Virus record (IMG/VR): IMGVR_UViG_3300021090_000094
Coordinates: 1 to 26,835 of that record
Direction: 5' to 3' (one strand)
Source of the DNA: a virus
Length of the DNA stretch: 26,835 nucleotides
Shown here: in pieces, positions 8,151-15,363 of the stretch
How the letters are laid out: each line of letters opens with the position of its first letter
How positions within the stretch are numbered: the first letter of the stretch is position 1
Notes under the pieces: generated by a model
Database searches by the model: none
What the model was told of the DNA's origin: nothing
Seen by the model: the letters and a program-made list of their open reading frames with translations, nothing else
Position numbers and translations under genes: made by a program

Positions 8151-9124
8151 ACGTTGAACGGCGTGACGCTGCCATCCCCGACTATTACCACGTCGTTGAT
8201 CTTCTGAATGTTTGCTAACACTTCCTCGGTCGCTGGATCGAAGTTATTTAACGCGGCAACAGCAGCCAATACTGCATCATCTGCGGTTCCGAGAGCAGTC
8301 GCCAATTCTGCATTCGTCGGCAGATCATCAACGCTGATTTGGCTAGAGCGAGCGTCGAGGATCAAATCTAGCCGCCCGCCGTTCACCCAATCTGTCTGCA
8401 ATTCGTTCGTGTCCACTAGGATTGCCGCGGTGTCCACCTTCATAGCGATGATGTCAGCGGCAACCGTTGCGCCCGCCGCTCCTGTGACTACCGCCCCGTA
8501 GATGGTGTTCGCATCAGCCACAGGATCCCCGATGGCCTGCCCGAAGGTGCCGCCCGTTTGATGCCCAGTCGCATCAAGATCCCACACTTGGCTGGCAACG
8601 GCTGTCAGCCCTGCGCCAGCCGCTCCAATAGTCGTTTCCAAGCCATCCACAAAGTTGTCGATAACCAGTATATCTGCGCTGATGGATGCTCCAGCGGGCG
8701 TACCGAGTTTCGGCTGCATGTCGGCGGTATCTGTCAGGATAGCGGCAGTGTCGGTCTTGATCGCGCCGAGGCCGTCCGTGCCGTTCGCCAAGTCCACGGC
8801 TGCTGCGCTGCGCGAGAGCGTGAATCGAAAGACAACTTCGCCGACCACGGACACACCGCCGACTGTGCCTGTCGTGATGACAAGATGATAATCTTTGCCT
8901 GCTTCAAATCCGTTTGCGCCTGAAGCAACCACCGTGACGAGATTCAATCCGGTTACGGTGTCATGGTCAACGCCCAGGGTGACTCCAGCCGTAATCTGCG
9001 TCACACTTTCATTCTCGTATGCCGATACAACCGGAGACCCGGCAAGCTGTGTCGGAGCACCCGTAGAAAACGAGCGCGTGGTAAATAGCGCGTAGATCGT
9101 GTCGGCTATGGTGTAGTCGCTCAT
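8147..9124 (-). CDS. Fibre/tail-type structural protein with internal repeats
   Basis: 325 residues, acidic, alanine- and threonine-rich. Residues 1-105 read as an immunoglobulin-like beta domain (SVTQITAGVTLGVDHDTVTGLNLVTVV, given here only as a region, ends with GEVVFRFTLS). The rest is a helix-rich repeat region with two copies of a unit: IKTDTAAILTDTADMQ and MKVDTAAILVDTNELQTDW. This combination of a beta domain followed by DTAAIL/DTNEL repeats is common in phage tail or capsid-surface proteins, where the repeats probably form a trimeric coiled coil. It overlaps its neighbours by four bases on both sides, so it belongs to the same operon block. A receptor-binding or surface role is inferred; no enzymatic motif is present. 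Confidence 0.75.
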   Translation of the reverse strand: MSDYTIADTIYALFTTRSFSTGAPTQLAGSPVVSAYENESVTQITAGVTLGVDHDTVTGLNLVTVVASGANGFEAGKDYHLVITTGTVGGVSVVGEVVFRFTLSRSAAAVDLANGTDGLGAIKTDTAAILTDTADMQPKLGTPAGASISADILVIDNFVDGLETTIGAAGAGLTAVASQVWDLDATGHQTGGTFGQAIGDPVADANTIYGAVVTGAAGATVAADIIAMKVDTAAILVDTNELQTDWVNGGRLDLILDARSSQISVDDLPTNAELATALGTADDAVLAAVAALNNFDPATEEVLANIQKINDVVIVGDGSVTPFNV

Positions 9125-10206
9125 GAGGCCAAGCCTCCTGCTCCCGCAAGGCGAAAGTTGTTTCCAACCATTTTGATGAACGCGGCTCCGCCAGCCAAGT
9201 CACCTGTAGAGAAGTTATCTATGGCGATGTCGTTCGTGGATACCACAGAGCCAAAGGCGGTGATCGCGGCTTTGCGATCTCCAGCGCCGCCAGTGAATGT
9301 AGTGTCCGTGGCCGTCATGACCGACACACCATTGTGGTAGCACGTCAGCGTCGAGCCATCGGTCTCAAATTTCAGGTCGCCGGATTCCCTCGTTGTGGTG
9401 TCGGTATCGAGGTTCGAATCGTCATCCCATCTGTAGATACGATTCGCAGGAGTTCCGACATTATTCGAGAACTCCGCTCCATAGCCGTCCCCGCCTCCGG
9501 GGAACGTACCTCCGCGCGCAGCCACCCCTACGGCTAATTGTCCACCGTTACGCACCCAATTCGTGATCGTGAACTGCACGAAGTAGTCAGCGGTGTCCAC
9601 GTCCACTGTCGAACCTTCAACGGGGAACGAACCTGCGACGATATTCACGCAAGCGGCGGCGTTGCTCACAATCGCCCACACGCTAGAATTTCTATCGGCC
9701 CAAGTGTTCGTGCCGCCTGAGAACGTGTCTCCCGTCAAATCTCCATCGGCGCGATTGAAATCATCCGTGTAGGTGACACTGCTATGGGCAACTCTTGCCG
9801 CCTGCGTCCAGAACAGCTTGCCCTTGTCCGGGCCAAGCAGGATCTCGAAACGCTGCCTGCGCTTCGATGGCCGCAGCGCGTTCCACTTACCAGCGCGCGG
9901 GGCCATGAGCAGCCCTGCGATCATCGCCTGCAGCCGGTCAGTTGGCTGAAACGTCCTATCCTCCAAAAAGTCCTGCAGCAACGCGCGCCGGTTCGCTGGC
10001 AGCGCGTCCTCTTTGGAATCCCCTAGCGTCTGCGCCCTTGGATCAGAAATCGTCGTCGGCGTCCAGATCAGCGCACGCCGCGCCGCACCACTGCCTAGCA
10101 GGATGTAGTTCCCGCCAAGGTCGAAGCCGAGCGGCGACCGCTGCATCCCGCCCTTGATGCGGTAGGACGGGCGAACGTCAACTAGCGGGACAATGGCGTA
10201 GGGCAT
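9121..10206 (-). CDS. Tail/surface protein with C-terminal jelly-roll (LamG/ConA-like) domain
   Basis: The start is the ATG at 10206, which shares bases with the stop of the LuxR-type gene (TGATG), giving 361 residues. The upstream in-frame extension to 10308 would lie inside that gene and is not supported. Residues 1-145 are a mixed domain with MPYAIVPLVDVRPSYRIKGG at the start and a basic helical part (RPSKRRQRFEILLGPDKGK). Residues about 146-350 form a beta-sandwich of the laminin-G/concanavalin type: DDFNRADGDLTGDTF, DYFVQFTITNWV, LKFETDGSTLTCYHNGVSV, IAIDNFSTGDL. Such domains in phage virions usually bind sugars or decorate the particle. It probably helps bind the host surface. The fold call is firm; the ligand is unknown. 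Confidence 0.8.
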   Translation of the reverse strand: MPYAIVPLVDVRPSYRIKGGMQRSPLGFDLGGNYILLGSGAARRALIWTPTTISDPRAQTLGDSKEDALPANRRALLQDFLEDRTFQPTDRLQAMIAGLLMAPRAGKWNALRPSKRRQRFEILLGPDKGKLFWTQAARVAHSSVTYTDDFNRADGDLTGDTFSGGTNTWADRNSSVWAIVSNAAACVNIVAGSFPVEGSTVDVDTADYFVQFTITNWVRNGGQLAVGVAARGGTFPGGGDGYGAEFSNNVGTPANRIYRWDDDSNLDTDTTTRESGDLKFETDGSTLTCYHNGVSVMTATDTTFTGGAGDRKAAITAFGSVVSTNDIAIDNFSTGDLAGGAAFIKMVGNNFRLAGAGGLAS

Positions 10207-10430
10207 CAACTTGTGCCGTGATCGAGGACGAACATGGCCACCGCTTGCGCCCGCGTCCTCGCGCCTAGCTTTTCGCACACCAGGCGCACGCGATGCCTGA
10301 CCGTGCAACGCGCCACGCCTAGACGCTTTGCTGTCTCGCCGTCACGCAGACCGTCAGCGATCAACCGCATGGTTTCCTTTTCCTTGTCGTTCAGCACCCC
10401 GACCCGCTCCATGCGCTCCCGGTCCAGCAC
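10206..10430 (-). CDS. Stand-alone LuxR/GerE-type helix-turn-helix regulator
   Basis: 74 residues, consisting of little more than one GerE-type DNA-binding domain: LNDKEKETMRLIADGLRDGE (13-32), TAKRLGVARCTVRHRVRL (33-50) and VCEKLGARTRAQAVAMF (51-67). The conserved positions of the family (L, KE, A-G, E, A--L-V, TV-H, KLG-R-R-QAV) are all there. There is no sensor, receiver or autoinducer domain. The start is uncertain: GTG at 10430, ATG at 10412 and GTG at 10397 are in frame, and the last overlaps the stop of the signal-peptide gene. Its stop shares bases with the next start (TGATG). It sits inside the late structural operon, which is unusual; it may act late in infection on phage or host promoters. 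The family is certain, the target unknown. Confidence 0.8.
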   Translation of the reverse strand: MLDRERMERVGVLNDKEKETMRLIADGLRDGETAKRLGVARCTVRHRVRLVCEKLGARTRAQAVAMFVLDHGTS

Positions 10431-11116
10431 AGGTAGCCCTTGCTCGGGCTCTCCACCCTGATCCCGCCGCTGGCGCTGACGTAGAGTCGCTGATCGTCGG
10501 TGTGCGGCTTGGCCACGCCCACATTGTTCCTATATGCTTGGCCGCCGACGAATGTCCAGATCACGCCAGCAGCATCCACCAACTGCGGTAGCGGGGGATT
10601 GGGGCATGTAGAGCAGATGCCGGTGTAATCCCCGGGCTTGCTAGCAACGGTGGTTGGCACCGGCGTCACTACCGGAGGAGGGGCTGGTGTAATCGGCCCA
10701 GAGATGCTTGTAGCCCCCACCGTCCATTGCAGCGTGCCAGCGCCAGTCACCGGATAGTCAAGTCTCACCGCGAGCGTGCGCCCGGCAGGCACGGTGATAG
10801 ATGGCAACAGTGACAGATCAACCGTGGTATTCGCAGTCCACCCGGCTTGCGAGGTCACTGAAAGACGCAGCCCCGACACCACCATCGGGGAGGTCTTTTG
10901 CCCAGGAAACACCGCCGACACCATGTTTAGCTGCAGGTTCGCCTTCTGCGCCTGCCCGGCGATTGCGGCAAAGCCAGTTGCCGTCGCCCGCAGCGGCACA
11001 ACTGTGGCCTGCACCATTTGTGTCTTGAACGACCACGGACTTTGCACCGGCATCGCGCCGGTCTGCGCCTGCGCCTGGAACGCGCAAAGCAACATCAGTG
11101 CTAGAAGATATCTCAC
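10391..11116 (-). CDS. Exported protein with Sec signal peptide, proline-rich linker
   Basis: 241 residues starting at GTG, with AGGAGG six bases upstream. Residues 1-18 form a clear Sec signal peptide: R2, hydrophobic core YLLALMLLCAF, and an AQA cleavage site. The mature protein has a beta-rich domain (about 25-138), a proline/threonine linker (about 140-160, PITPAPPPVVTPVPTTV) and a C-terminal domain with VDAAGVIWTFVGGQAYRNN and YVSASGGIRVESPSKGYLCW. Four Cys (168, 171, 230, 241) remain after cleavage and may form disulfides in the periplasm. The last domain resembles small modules at the end of phage or bacterial surface proteins. A signal peptide is unusual for a virion protein, so this may be a moron acting on the host envelope. 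It precedes the LuxR-type gene with a 40-base overlap to that frame. Confidence 0.8.
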   Translation of the reverse strand: MRYLLALMLLCAFQAQAQTGAMPVQSPWSFKTQMVQATVVPLRATATGFAAIAGQAQKANLQLNMVSAVFPGQKTSPMVVSGLRLSVTSQAGWTANTTVDLSLLPSITVPAGRTLAVRLDYPVTGAGTLQWTVGATSISGPITPAPPPVVTPVPTTVASKPGDYTGICSTCPNPPLPQLVDAAGVIWTFVGGQAYRNNVGVAKPHTDDQRLYVSASGGIRVESPSKGYLCWTGSAWSGSGC

Positions 11117-11126
11117 ATCAAACCTC

Positions 11127-11525
11127 CTAAACTTTCCGCACTTGAATAATCATTGAGCCTTGGTCGATAGAGGAAGTAAAGCCAGTTGTCGTGATCTGCA
11201 ACTGTCCCGTTCCGTCCATCCCAGAGTCATCCAGCAAGCGCCCAAAGGGACGGAAGTCAATCGGATGATTCGTTCCTTCGGAAATTACCCACTTGAAGGT
11301 CGGCGTGGTTAGGCCAGAAGCGAACTCGATACACGCGTCAAAGCCGGCGAAGTTATAGGCAACATAGTCTAGAGACAATCTCTCCTTAGGCCTCATCCCC
11401 AAAAGCGCCGGGTCAATCAGCGTATAGTCGTTAAGTTCTCCAGAAGCGCCGTCACTCTTCAGATAAACAGACACAATCGCCATACTCGGGCCGTTCAGCA
11501 GCGTCTTGATATTGACTGTATTCAT
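11127..11525 (-). CDS. Conserved phage virion-type protein, unknown function
   Basis: 132 residues with a strong site (AAGGAGATTGC then ATG). The protein is beta-rich with ELNDYTLIDPALLG, SLDYVAYNFAGFDACIEFAS, FKWVISEGTNHPIDFRPFGRL and GQLQITTTGFTSSIDQGSM as main blocks. I recall short phage proteins of this kind near capsid genes (opening with two strands then an Asp-Pro turn), but no function. There is no signal peptide or membrane span. It follows the 171-residue gene after 47 bases that contain a G-rich hairpin, and its own stop (TAG) lies within the ribosome binding site of the exported protein gene. A minor capsid or tail surface role is a guess from context. Confidence 0.7.
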   Translation of the reverse strand: MNTVNIKTLLNGPSMAIVSVYLKSDGASGELNDYTLIDPALLGMRPKERLSLDYVAYNFAGFDACIEFASGLTTPTFKWVISEGTNHPIDFRPFGRLLDDSGMDGTGQLQITTTGFTSSIDQGSMIIQVRKV

Positions 11526-11544
11526 GCAATCTCCTTGGAAAGGA

Positions 11545-11562
11545 GGGAGGGTCTCCCCTCCC
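11545..11562 (-). other. GNRA-loop hairpin between two virion genes
   Basis: On the minus strand GGGAGGG and CCCTCCC flank the tetraloop GAGA. The seven perfect pairs can be extended by a G-U and a G-C pair. The hairpin lies just before the ribosome binding site of the 132-residue gene and is followed by a pyrimidine run (TCCTTTCC), not a clean U-tract. It could be a weak terminator, an RNA-stability element or a processing site that sets the ratio of the two genes. Confidence 0.55.
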
Positions 11563-11572
11563 CCTTAGGTCG

Positions 11573-12088
11573 TTACTGCGCGATCTCTGCCCAAGTGACC
11601 GAGACAATTCCAACTGCCGCCGTGGTCAGATAGGAGAGAGACATTGCACCGCCAGGGAGAATAATCAGATCCCCATTCAGTGTCTCCTTATACTTCGCCG
11701 GCGTGATCGAGGAGGCGGCTACGACCTGACCGATCGCTCTCCACCAAAGGGGCGTGCTAGCGAGTGTTGAGGAGGCGTCGGCTTTACCTACACAGGTAGA
11801 GGATACATTACCAGCCGCCAGCGCGTTGTGGACCACCATCGGAGTCGTGTGCGTGGTCTCCGTTGGGCTAAGCGCGGTGTGGATGCAGATACCAACAGGC
11901 GCGGCGCCGGCGGGTGCGGTCGAGGGTGCGAAGGATATGCTCTTAAGCACCAGCAACTTCCCCGAGCCGTAGCTATTCGACAGCGAGAGCCCGGTACAGG
12001 TAGTGCTGACTGTTGAGAGGGTAACCGCCCCCGCTGAGCAGGCGGTATAGACGTTGCCGAGTCTTGCTTGTTCCAGGAACCAGTCCAT
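11573..12088 (-). CDS. Virion-type beta-rich protein, unknown function
   Basis: 171 residues with ATG preceded by AGGAGCATCAA. It opens with MDWFLEQARLGNVYTAC and continues as a Ser/Thr/Ala/Gly-rich beta protein (VTLSTVSTTCTGLSLSN, LLVLKSISFAPST, GDLIILPGGAMSLSYLTT). Three or four Cys are present (17, 31 and others). There is no signal peptide, so disulfides are not expected during synthesis. The composition and position after the beta-helix protein suggest a small virion surface or decoration protein. I do not recognise a named family. It is probably translated independently, since 22 bases separate it from the upstream stop. Confidence 0.65.
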   Translation of the reverse strand: MDWFLEQARLGNVYTACSAGAVTLSTVSTTCTGLSLSNSYGSGKLLVLKSISFAPSTAPAGAAPVGICIHTALSPTETTHTTPMVVHNALAAGNVSSTCVGKADASSTLASTPLWWRAIGQVVAASSITPAKYKETLNGDLIILPGGAMSLSYLTTAAVGIVSVTWAEIAQ

Positions 12089-12110
12089 TTGATGCTCCTA
12101 TGTGTAAAAG

Positions 12111-13097
12111 TTAGACTGCAAGCGGGTTGAGTACCGGCTGTTTATCGTGCGCGCCGGTGATCGAGCAGTAATTCTCCGCAAATCCCAGCTTGGTGCTGAG
12201 CGGAGCAATCAGCCCTGTTGCAGCGAGGTGCCAAGAATAATTATCGTAGACGAGGCCGGAGCTGGTAGTGCTGCCGCCGCTGAACAACTCACCCGCGGTC
12301 GTACCTGTGTTCAAGCTATAGGTACGATTACCGTAGATTCGCGCATTCTGCGCGGCGTTGGCGCCGAAGGCCCAGCCCAGAGCGACGTTGTTATTTACTG
12401 TCTTGTTGGAGATGAAGTTCTCGGCGAAGGTCGGGCGGTCGATCGCGGCTTGAGTAACCACAGCCGTATTTGCGGCTGGCGGGCTGGTCAGGTTCCTGAG
12501 CACCCTATTCCGCATAAACGTCAAGCCGTCGTTCTGATTAGCCGTAGTGCCGCCGACGAAACAGGCGATGAATCCGAGCGAGGCGCTGGAATCTCTGAAT
12601 TCGCAGTTCTCGATACAGAACTCCTTTGCCACTACTGCATTCGCGTTATTGAACGCGGCGGCTACGAAGGTAGTCGCTGCTCCACCAAGGAACAGGAAGT
12701 TCTGCCACGAGATGTTACTGGCAGACACCGCAATCGTGCTGGTTGTCAGTGACCAGGTGAGCGTCGGGCGATTAGCCCCACTACCAAGTCCGACAAGCGC
12801 AACGCCTGCGATGTCTAGCGTGATGAAGGAGGCTGCACTGATCGTCTCAGCATGTCCTGGCTTGACCATGATGATATCGCCAGTATTCGCTGAGCACTTA
12901 CCAATCGCAGCGTCGATAGTAGCCAGAGGCCGTTGATGGGTCCCAGGGTTCCCATCTGCTCCACCTGTACAACCTGGTAGCAGCGTAGTCCCGTTCCCGA
13001 CCCAGAATACTTGTCCTGGTTGGGCTTGCACCAGCGGCATACCGCGAACGGTGAACCCGTTAGCGAAGCCGTCTGGGAAATTCGAAGGCTTAAACAT
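12111..13097 (-). CDS. Right-handed parallel beta-helix virion protein
   Basis: The real start is the ATG at 13097, preceded by AAAGGAGCAATTGCG; the longer in-frame GTG at 13121 would put this box inside the gene. The protein then has 328 residues. After a short lead (QAQPGQVFWVGNGTTLLPGC) comes GTHQRPLATIDAAIGKCSAN, then TGDIIMVKPGHAETI, the usual first coils of a pectate-lyase-like beta-helix. Later rungs are visible as NISWQNFLFLGGAATT, FCIENCEFRDSS, LTFMRNRVLRN and ARIYGNRTYSLN, each with the Asn-rich turn typical of such solenoids. I see no catalytic Asp/Glu/Arg set that I can assign. Such proteins next to capsid genes may be surface or tail components. It starts the segment downstream of the hairpin cluster. 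Confidence 0.8.
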   Translation of the reverse strand: MFKPSNFPDGFANGFTVRGMPLVQAQPGQVFWVGNGTTLLPGCTGGADGNPGTHQRPLATIDAAIGKCSANTGDIIMVKPGHAETISAASFITLDIAGVALVGLGSGANRPTLTWSLTTSTIAVSASNISWQNFLFLGGAATTFVAAAFNNANAVVAKEFCIENCEFRDSSASLGFIACFVGGTTANQNDGLTFMRNRVLRNLTSPPAANTAVVTQAAIDRPTFAENFISNKTVNNNVALGWAFGANAAQNARIYGNRTYSLNTGTTAGELFSGGSTTSSGLVYDNYSWHLAATGLIAPLSTKLGFAENYCSITGAHDKQPVLNPLAV

Positions 13098-13120
13098 CGC
13101 AATTGCTCCTTTCAGAGACA

Positions 13121-13137
13121 CCCTGGATTCGCCAGGG
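13121..13137 (-). other. Hairpin in the 5' leader of the beta-helix gene
   Basis: CCCTGG and CCAGGG form a perfect six-base-pair stem with a five-base loop. It is transcribed just ahead of the AAAGGAG site of the beta-helix gene and could influence its translation or protect the 5' end of a processed message. Confidence 0.5.
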
Positions 13138-13145
13138 CACGATGG

Positions 13146-13161
13146 GGGCTAGAGACAGCCC
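13146..13161 (-). other. Small hairpin after the capsid gene
   Basis: GGGCT and AGCCC pair perfectly around a six-base loop. It follows an A-run (AAAAA) on the minus-strand RNA, so it is not a standard terminator by itself. It is one of four hairpins between capsid and beta-helix genes. Confidence 0.4.
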
Positions 13162-13166
13162 TTTTT

Positions 13167-13198
13167 GGAGGCCCGTTATCTTTCTATAACAGACCCCC
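13167..13198 (-). other. Long 13-bp hairpin between capsid and beta-helix genes
   Basis: On the minus strand GGGGGTCTGTTAT and ATAACGGGCCTCC pair along 13 positions, three of them G-U, around the loop AGAAAG. The stem is the strongest in the window. It is flanked by A and T runs on both sides rather than followed by a U-tract, so it may act as a bidirectional roadblock, an RNase processing site or a 3' stabiliser of the capsid message. Confidence 0.6.
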
Positions 13199-13200
13199 TA

Positions 13201-13224
13201 AAAGAAGCCCTCTCTCGAAGGCTC
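13201..13224 (-). terminator. Probable intrinsic terminator after the capsid gene
   Basis: Seven bases after the capsid stop the minus-strand RNA reads AGCC-TTCGAGAGAG-GGCT followed by TCTTTT. The stem is short (four to five pairs) and the U-run modest, so termination would be partial. Partial termination here would make capsid mRNA more abundant than the downstream accessory genes, as is common in phages. Confidence 0.5.
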
Positions 13225-13230
13225 CCCTTC

Positions 13231-14145
13231 TTACAGCGACCCAGCGATGCACCGCGGATCGGTCGCTCCTACGCTAAACCGCATGTACGTCGCGGCCATA
13301 GCGTTCTTCGTGCTGAAATCATTATCCTGATCGAACGAGGGGCGATCCCGCCAGAACATTGTCATTCCGTTCGGGCAGTTCGTTCGAACGTACCACTGAC
13401 TCGCTGAAGTGAAGTAGTGGTTTAGCTTAATACCCTTCGGAAATGCGTTCGTGGCCTTTAACACGTTGATGTTATTAGTCACTGCGTCGGATTGCAGTAC
13501 CGACTTAAGGATACGATTCGCATTGAACCACTCTTGACGAGGGATATGCAGGCTCTGCGGCATGATCGAGAGCAGCAGCCCTCTATCCGTCTCTGTGCCC
13601 ATGATCTGAATGCACATATCTTCCAGTGCTACTTCGCTCAGATCCGCACCCGGGTTCAGCTCGTTGCTGTACGTTCCTCCAGTCGTGTTGATGTGCGCCG
13701 TGTCGATCAGTGCTACACCATCGCCCGTAGTGAAGTACGTTGTGACAAAGGCGTTGTTGTAGATGAAGGCCGCCACGTTCTCAATCGTTTGATTGACTGA
13801 GAATGCGTTCGCCTTAGCGCGTCGCATTGAGATAACTTCGTACAGATTGTCCCGAAGCTCCTCAAAGGTAACGATGTAACCGAGCGCATAGGCTATAGGC
13901 GTGTATCGAGTCACTGGACCCTGGACTTCCGAGTCGTAGGTGATCGAGCCGCCTTGGACCTTAATTGGCGCGAGTCCGAAGCCCGTGATCTGGACATCTT
14001 CCTCGTAAGCCATATCCGAATCTTCCTGGTCGAAGAGATCGGGGTACTCTGCTGCATGGGCCTCGTACATCTGACCCCAGAACTCGTGCACTCCAGGCCA
14101 GAGTGCCTTTGGGTGTGACCCAGTAGTGATTACGCCGGCTGGCAT
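13231..14145 (-). CDS. Major capsid protein
   Basis: 304 residues with a strong AAGGAG site. The opening (GVITTGSHPKALWPGVHEFWG), the early DLFDQEDSDMAYEEDVQITGFG and the central E-loop-like part (IKVQGGSITYDSEVQGPVTRY) are typical of HK97-fold capsid proteins in small podophages. Later come a long helix-strand block (ALGYIVTFEELRDNLYEVIS, RRAKANAFSVNQTIENVAAF) and a C-terminal part with RDRPSFDQDNDFSTKNAMAA. The order scaffold, conserved virion protein, decoration-like protein, capsid is what is expected. There is no cleavable delta domain, in agreement with a separate scaffold gene. It is followed at once by a terminator and a hairpin cluster, which suits a highly expressed gene. Confidence 0.88.
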   Translation of the reverse strand: MPAGVITTGSHPKALWPGVHEFWGQMYEAHAAEYPDLFDQEDSDMAYEEDVQITGFGLAPIKVQGGSITYDSEVQGPVTRYTPIAYALGYIVTFEELRDNLYEVISMRRAKANAFSVNQTIENVAAFIYNNAFVTTYFTTGDGVALIDTAHINTTGGTYSNELNPGADLSEVALEDMCIQIMGTETDRGLLLSIMPQSLHIPRQEWFNANRILKSVLQSDAVTNNINVLKATNAFPKGIKLNHYFTSASQWYVRTNCPNGMTMFWRDRPSFDQDNDFSTKNAMAATYMRFSVGATDPRCIAGSL

Positions 14146-14157
14146 GATGGATTCTCC

Positions 14158-14763
14158 TTAGTAGCCGACTTGGCCGATGCGATAGCAGTGAAGGTTGATG
14201 AGAACCAGCCACTTCGCATGTTCGCCGAAGGCATTCCCCTGGCGTTGTGCCAGTCCAAGCAGCTTGAGCTGAAGCGTACCACCTGCGCCCTCGCCGCTGT
14301 TGTTTACTTCCCAGCCGGAAATATATCCGTTATTAACACCGGATACTAAGTCGGCGTTGAGGCCCACTTCGGCGGCTGCGAATGGCGTTCCTCCTGAGAC
14401 CTCTTGGATTTCAAAGATCACATTTGGATCGTCGCAGACCAGGACGTAGTAGTCCCGCGACTTGACTGCCGGGATTACAATGGGGCTCTCTTGTGGCACC
14501 CCGTAAGAACCACCGTAAATGGTGGCACCTGCACCTGAGACGATAGGACCAAGCGTCGAGTTGGTGGCGCCGGCGGTTGCCAGTGTAATCGTCGGTACAC
14601 CTTGTGCATCTGCACTCCCGGCCAGCACGACAGGATCGCCAATTGCATAGGCATTCGAGTCGTCTGTGTTGGGAATACAGTACACGCGGCCTCCCCCATT
14701 CCAGGGGGAACCATTCAGGTACTGTACTGGCGACAGTCCTGATGGGCGATCTACGTTAGCCAT
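14158..14763 (-). CDS. Capsid decoration-like protein
   Basis: 201 residues, with ATG preceded by GGAGATCAGC. It opens with MANVDRPSGLSPVQYLNGSP, a line I recall from small phage proteins just upstream of the major capsid gene. It continues as a beta-rich protein (AIGDPVVLAGSADAQGVPTI, RDYYVLVCDDPNVIFEIQEV, AKWLVLINLHCY). The two clear strand blocks separated by a Gly/Ala-rich part fit a decoration or cement protein that binds the capsid lattice. I have no direct proof of that role. It ends 12 bases before the capsid start, which has its own strong site. Confidence 0.75.
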   Translation of the reverse strand: MANVDRPSGLSPVQYLNGSPWNGGGRVYCIPNTDDSNAYAIGDPVVLAGSADAQGVPTITLATAGATNSTLGPIVSGAGATIYGGSYGVPQESPIVIPAVKSRDYYVLVCDDPNVIFEIQEVSGGTPFAAAEVGLNADLVSGVNNGYISGWEVNNSGEGAGGTLQLKLLGLAQRQGNAFGEHAKWLVLINLHCYRIGQVGY

Positions 14764-14790
14764 GCTGATCTCCAGATTGGTTGAGGTTGT

Positions 14791-15360
14791 CTATTTCACC
14801 TTGCGGCGGAATAGGTCCGGTACTTTCGATCGCGCTTTGTCTACGTAGCGGGCGGCTTGATCTTCAGGCCGTTCGCCGGGGGCTGCACCACCAACTGAAC
14901 CTTGGCGGTAGGCGGCAGTAAGCGCATCCGCAATCGAGTCGTTTCTTTTCTGGGAAAGCTCTGCATCTTCCTGATAGTGTTCCAGCTTCTGCTTCATCAA
15001 ATACATCCGTACGGCCTGACCGCCGCCGTCAATTTCGCTTCCTTCGACCACGCTAACCCGATCACCCAGGTCAGTATTACCATCTTTCCTCGCATCTCCG
15101 CCAAGACTGACATTATTAAGCTGAATCTCATCAGGAGTGACAAAGACGAAGCCTGCTCGCTCGGCCTGAGCCAGCCGTTGCGGAGTACCCCTGAACCAAC
15201 GAGTGTGATATCCGGGGATATCAGGTACTTCCAGTTTCCGCTGAGGGACGGAAAGGGGAATCCTTGTGCGCTCCGCTGTCGTCTTGCCGGGAGTGGTAGA
15301 AGGATTCTCCCTCTGCATTGTTTCCTTCGCCTTCGCTACTGCTGCGGTAAGATCAGTCAT
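14791..15360 (-). CDS. Conserved podophage virion/assembly protein, unknown function
   Basis: 189 residues with a clean AAGGAG site. A charged lead of about 45 residues precedes a conserved core: IPGYHTRWFRGTPQRLAQAE, RAGFVFVTPDEIQLNNVSLG, DARKDGNTDLGDRVSVVEGS and VRMYLMKQKLEHYQED. I know this pattern (GYHxRWF ... RAGY.FV ... DLGxRVS ... YLMK) from genes between scaffold and capsid in other phages, where it is unnamed. The C terminus is helical and basic. It begins three bases after the scaffold stop, so the two are surely co-expressed. It may be a minor capsid or assembly factor. Confidence 0.75.
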   Translation of the reverse strand: MTDLTAAVAKAKETMQRENPSTTPGKTTAERTRIPLSVPQRKLEVPDIPGYHTRWFRGTPQRLAQAERAGFVFVTPDEIQLNNVSLGGDARKDGNTDLGDRVSVVEGSEIDGGGQAVRMYLMKQKLEHYQEDAELSQKRNDSIADALTAAYRQGSVGGAAPGERPEDQAARYVDKARSKVPDLFRRKVK

Positions 15361-15363
15361 GAC

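Noticed and set aside
10209-10308. N-terminal extension of the jelly-roll protein
   Set aside because: It lies inside the LuxR-type gene and is Arg-rich. The TGATG junction at 10206 marks the true start.
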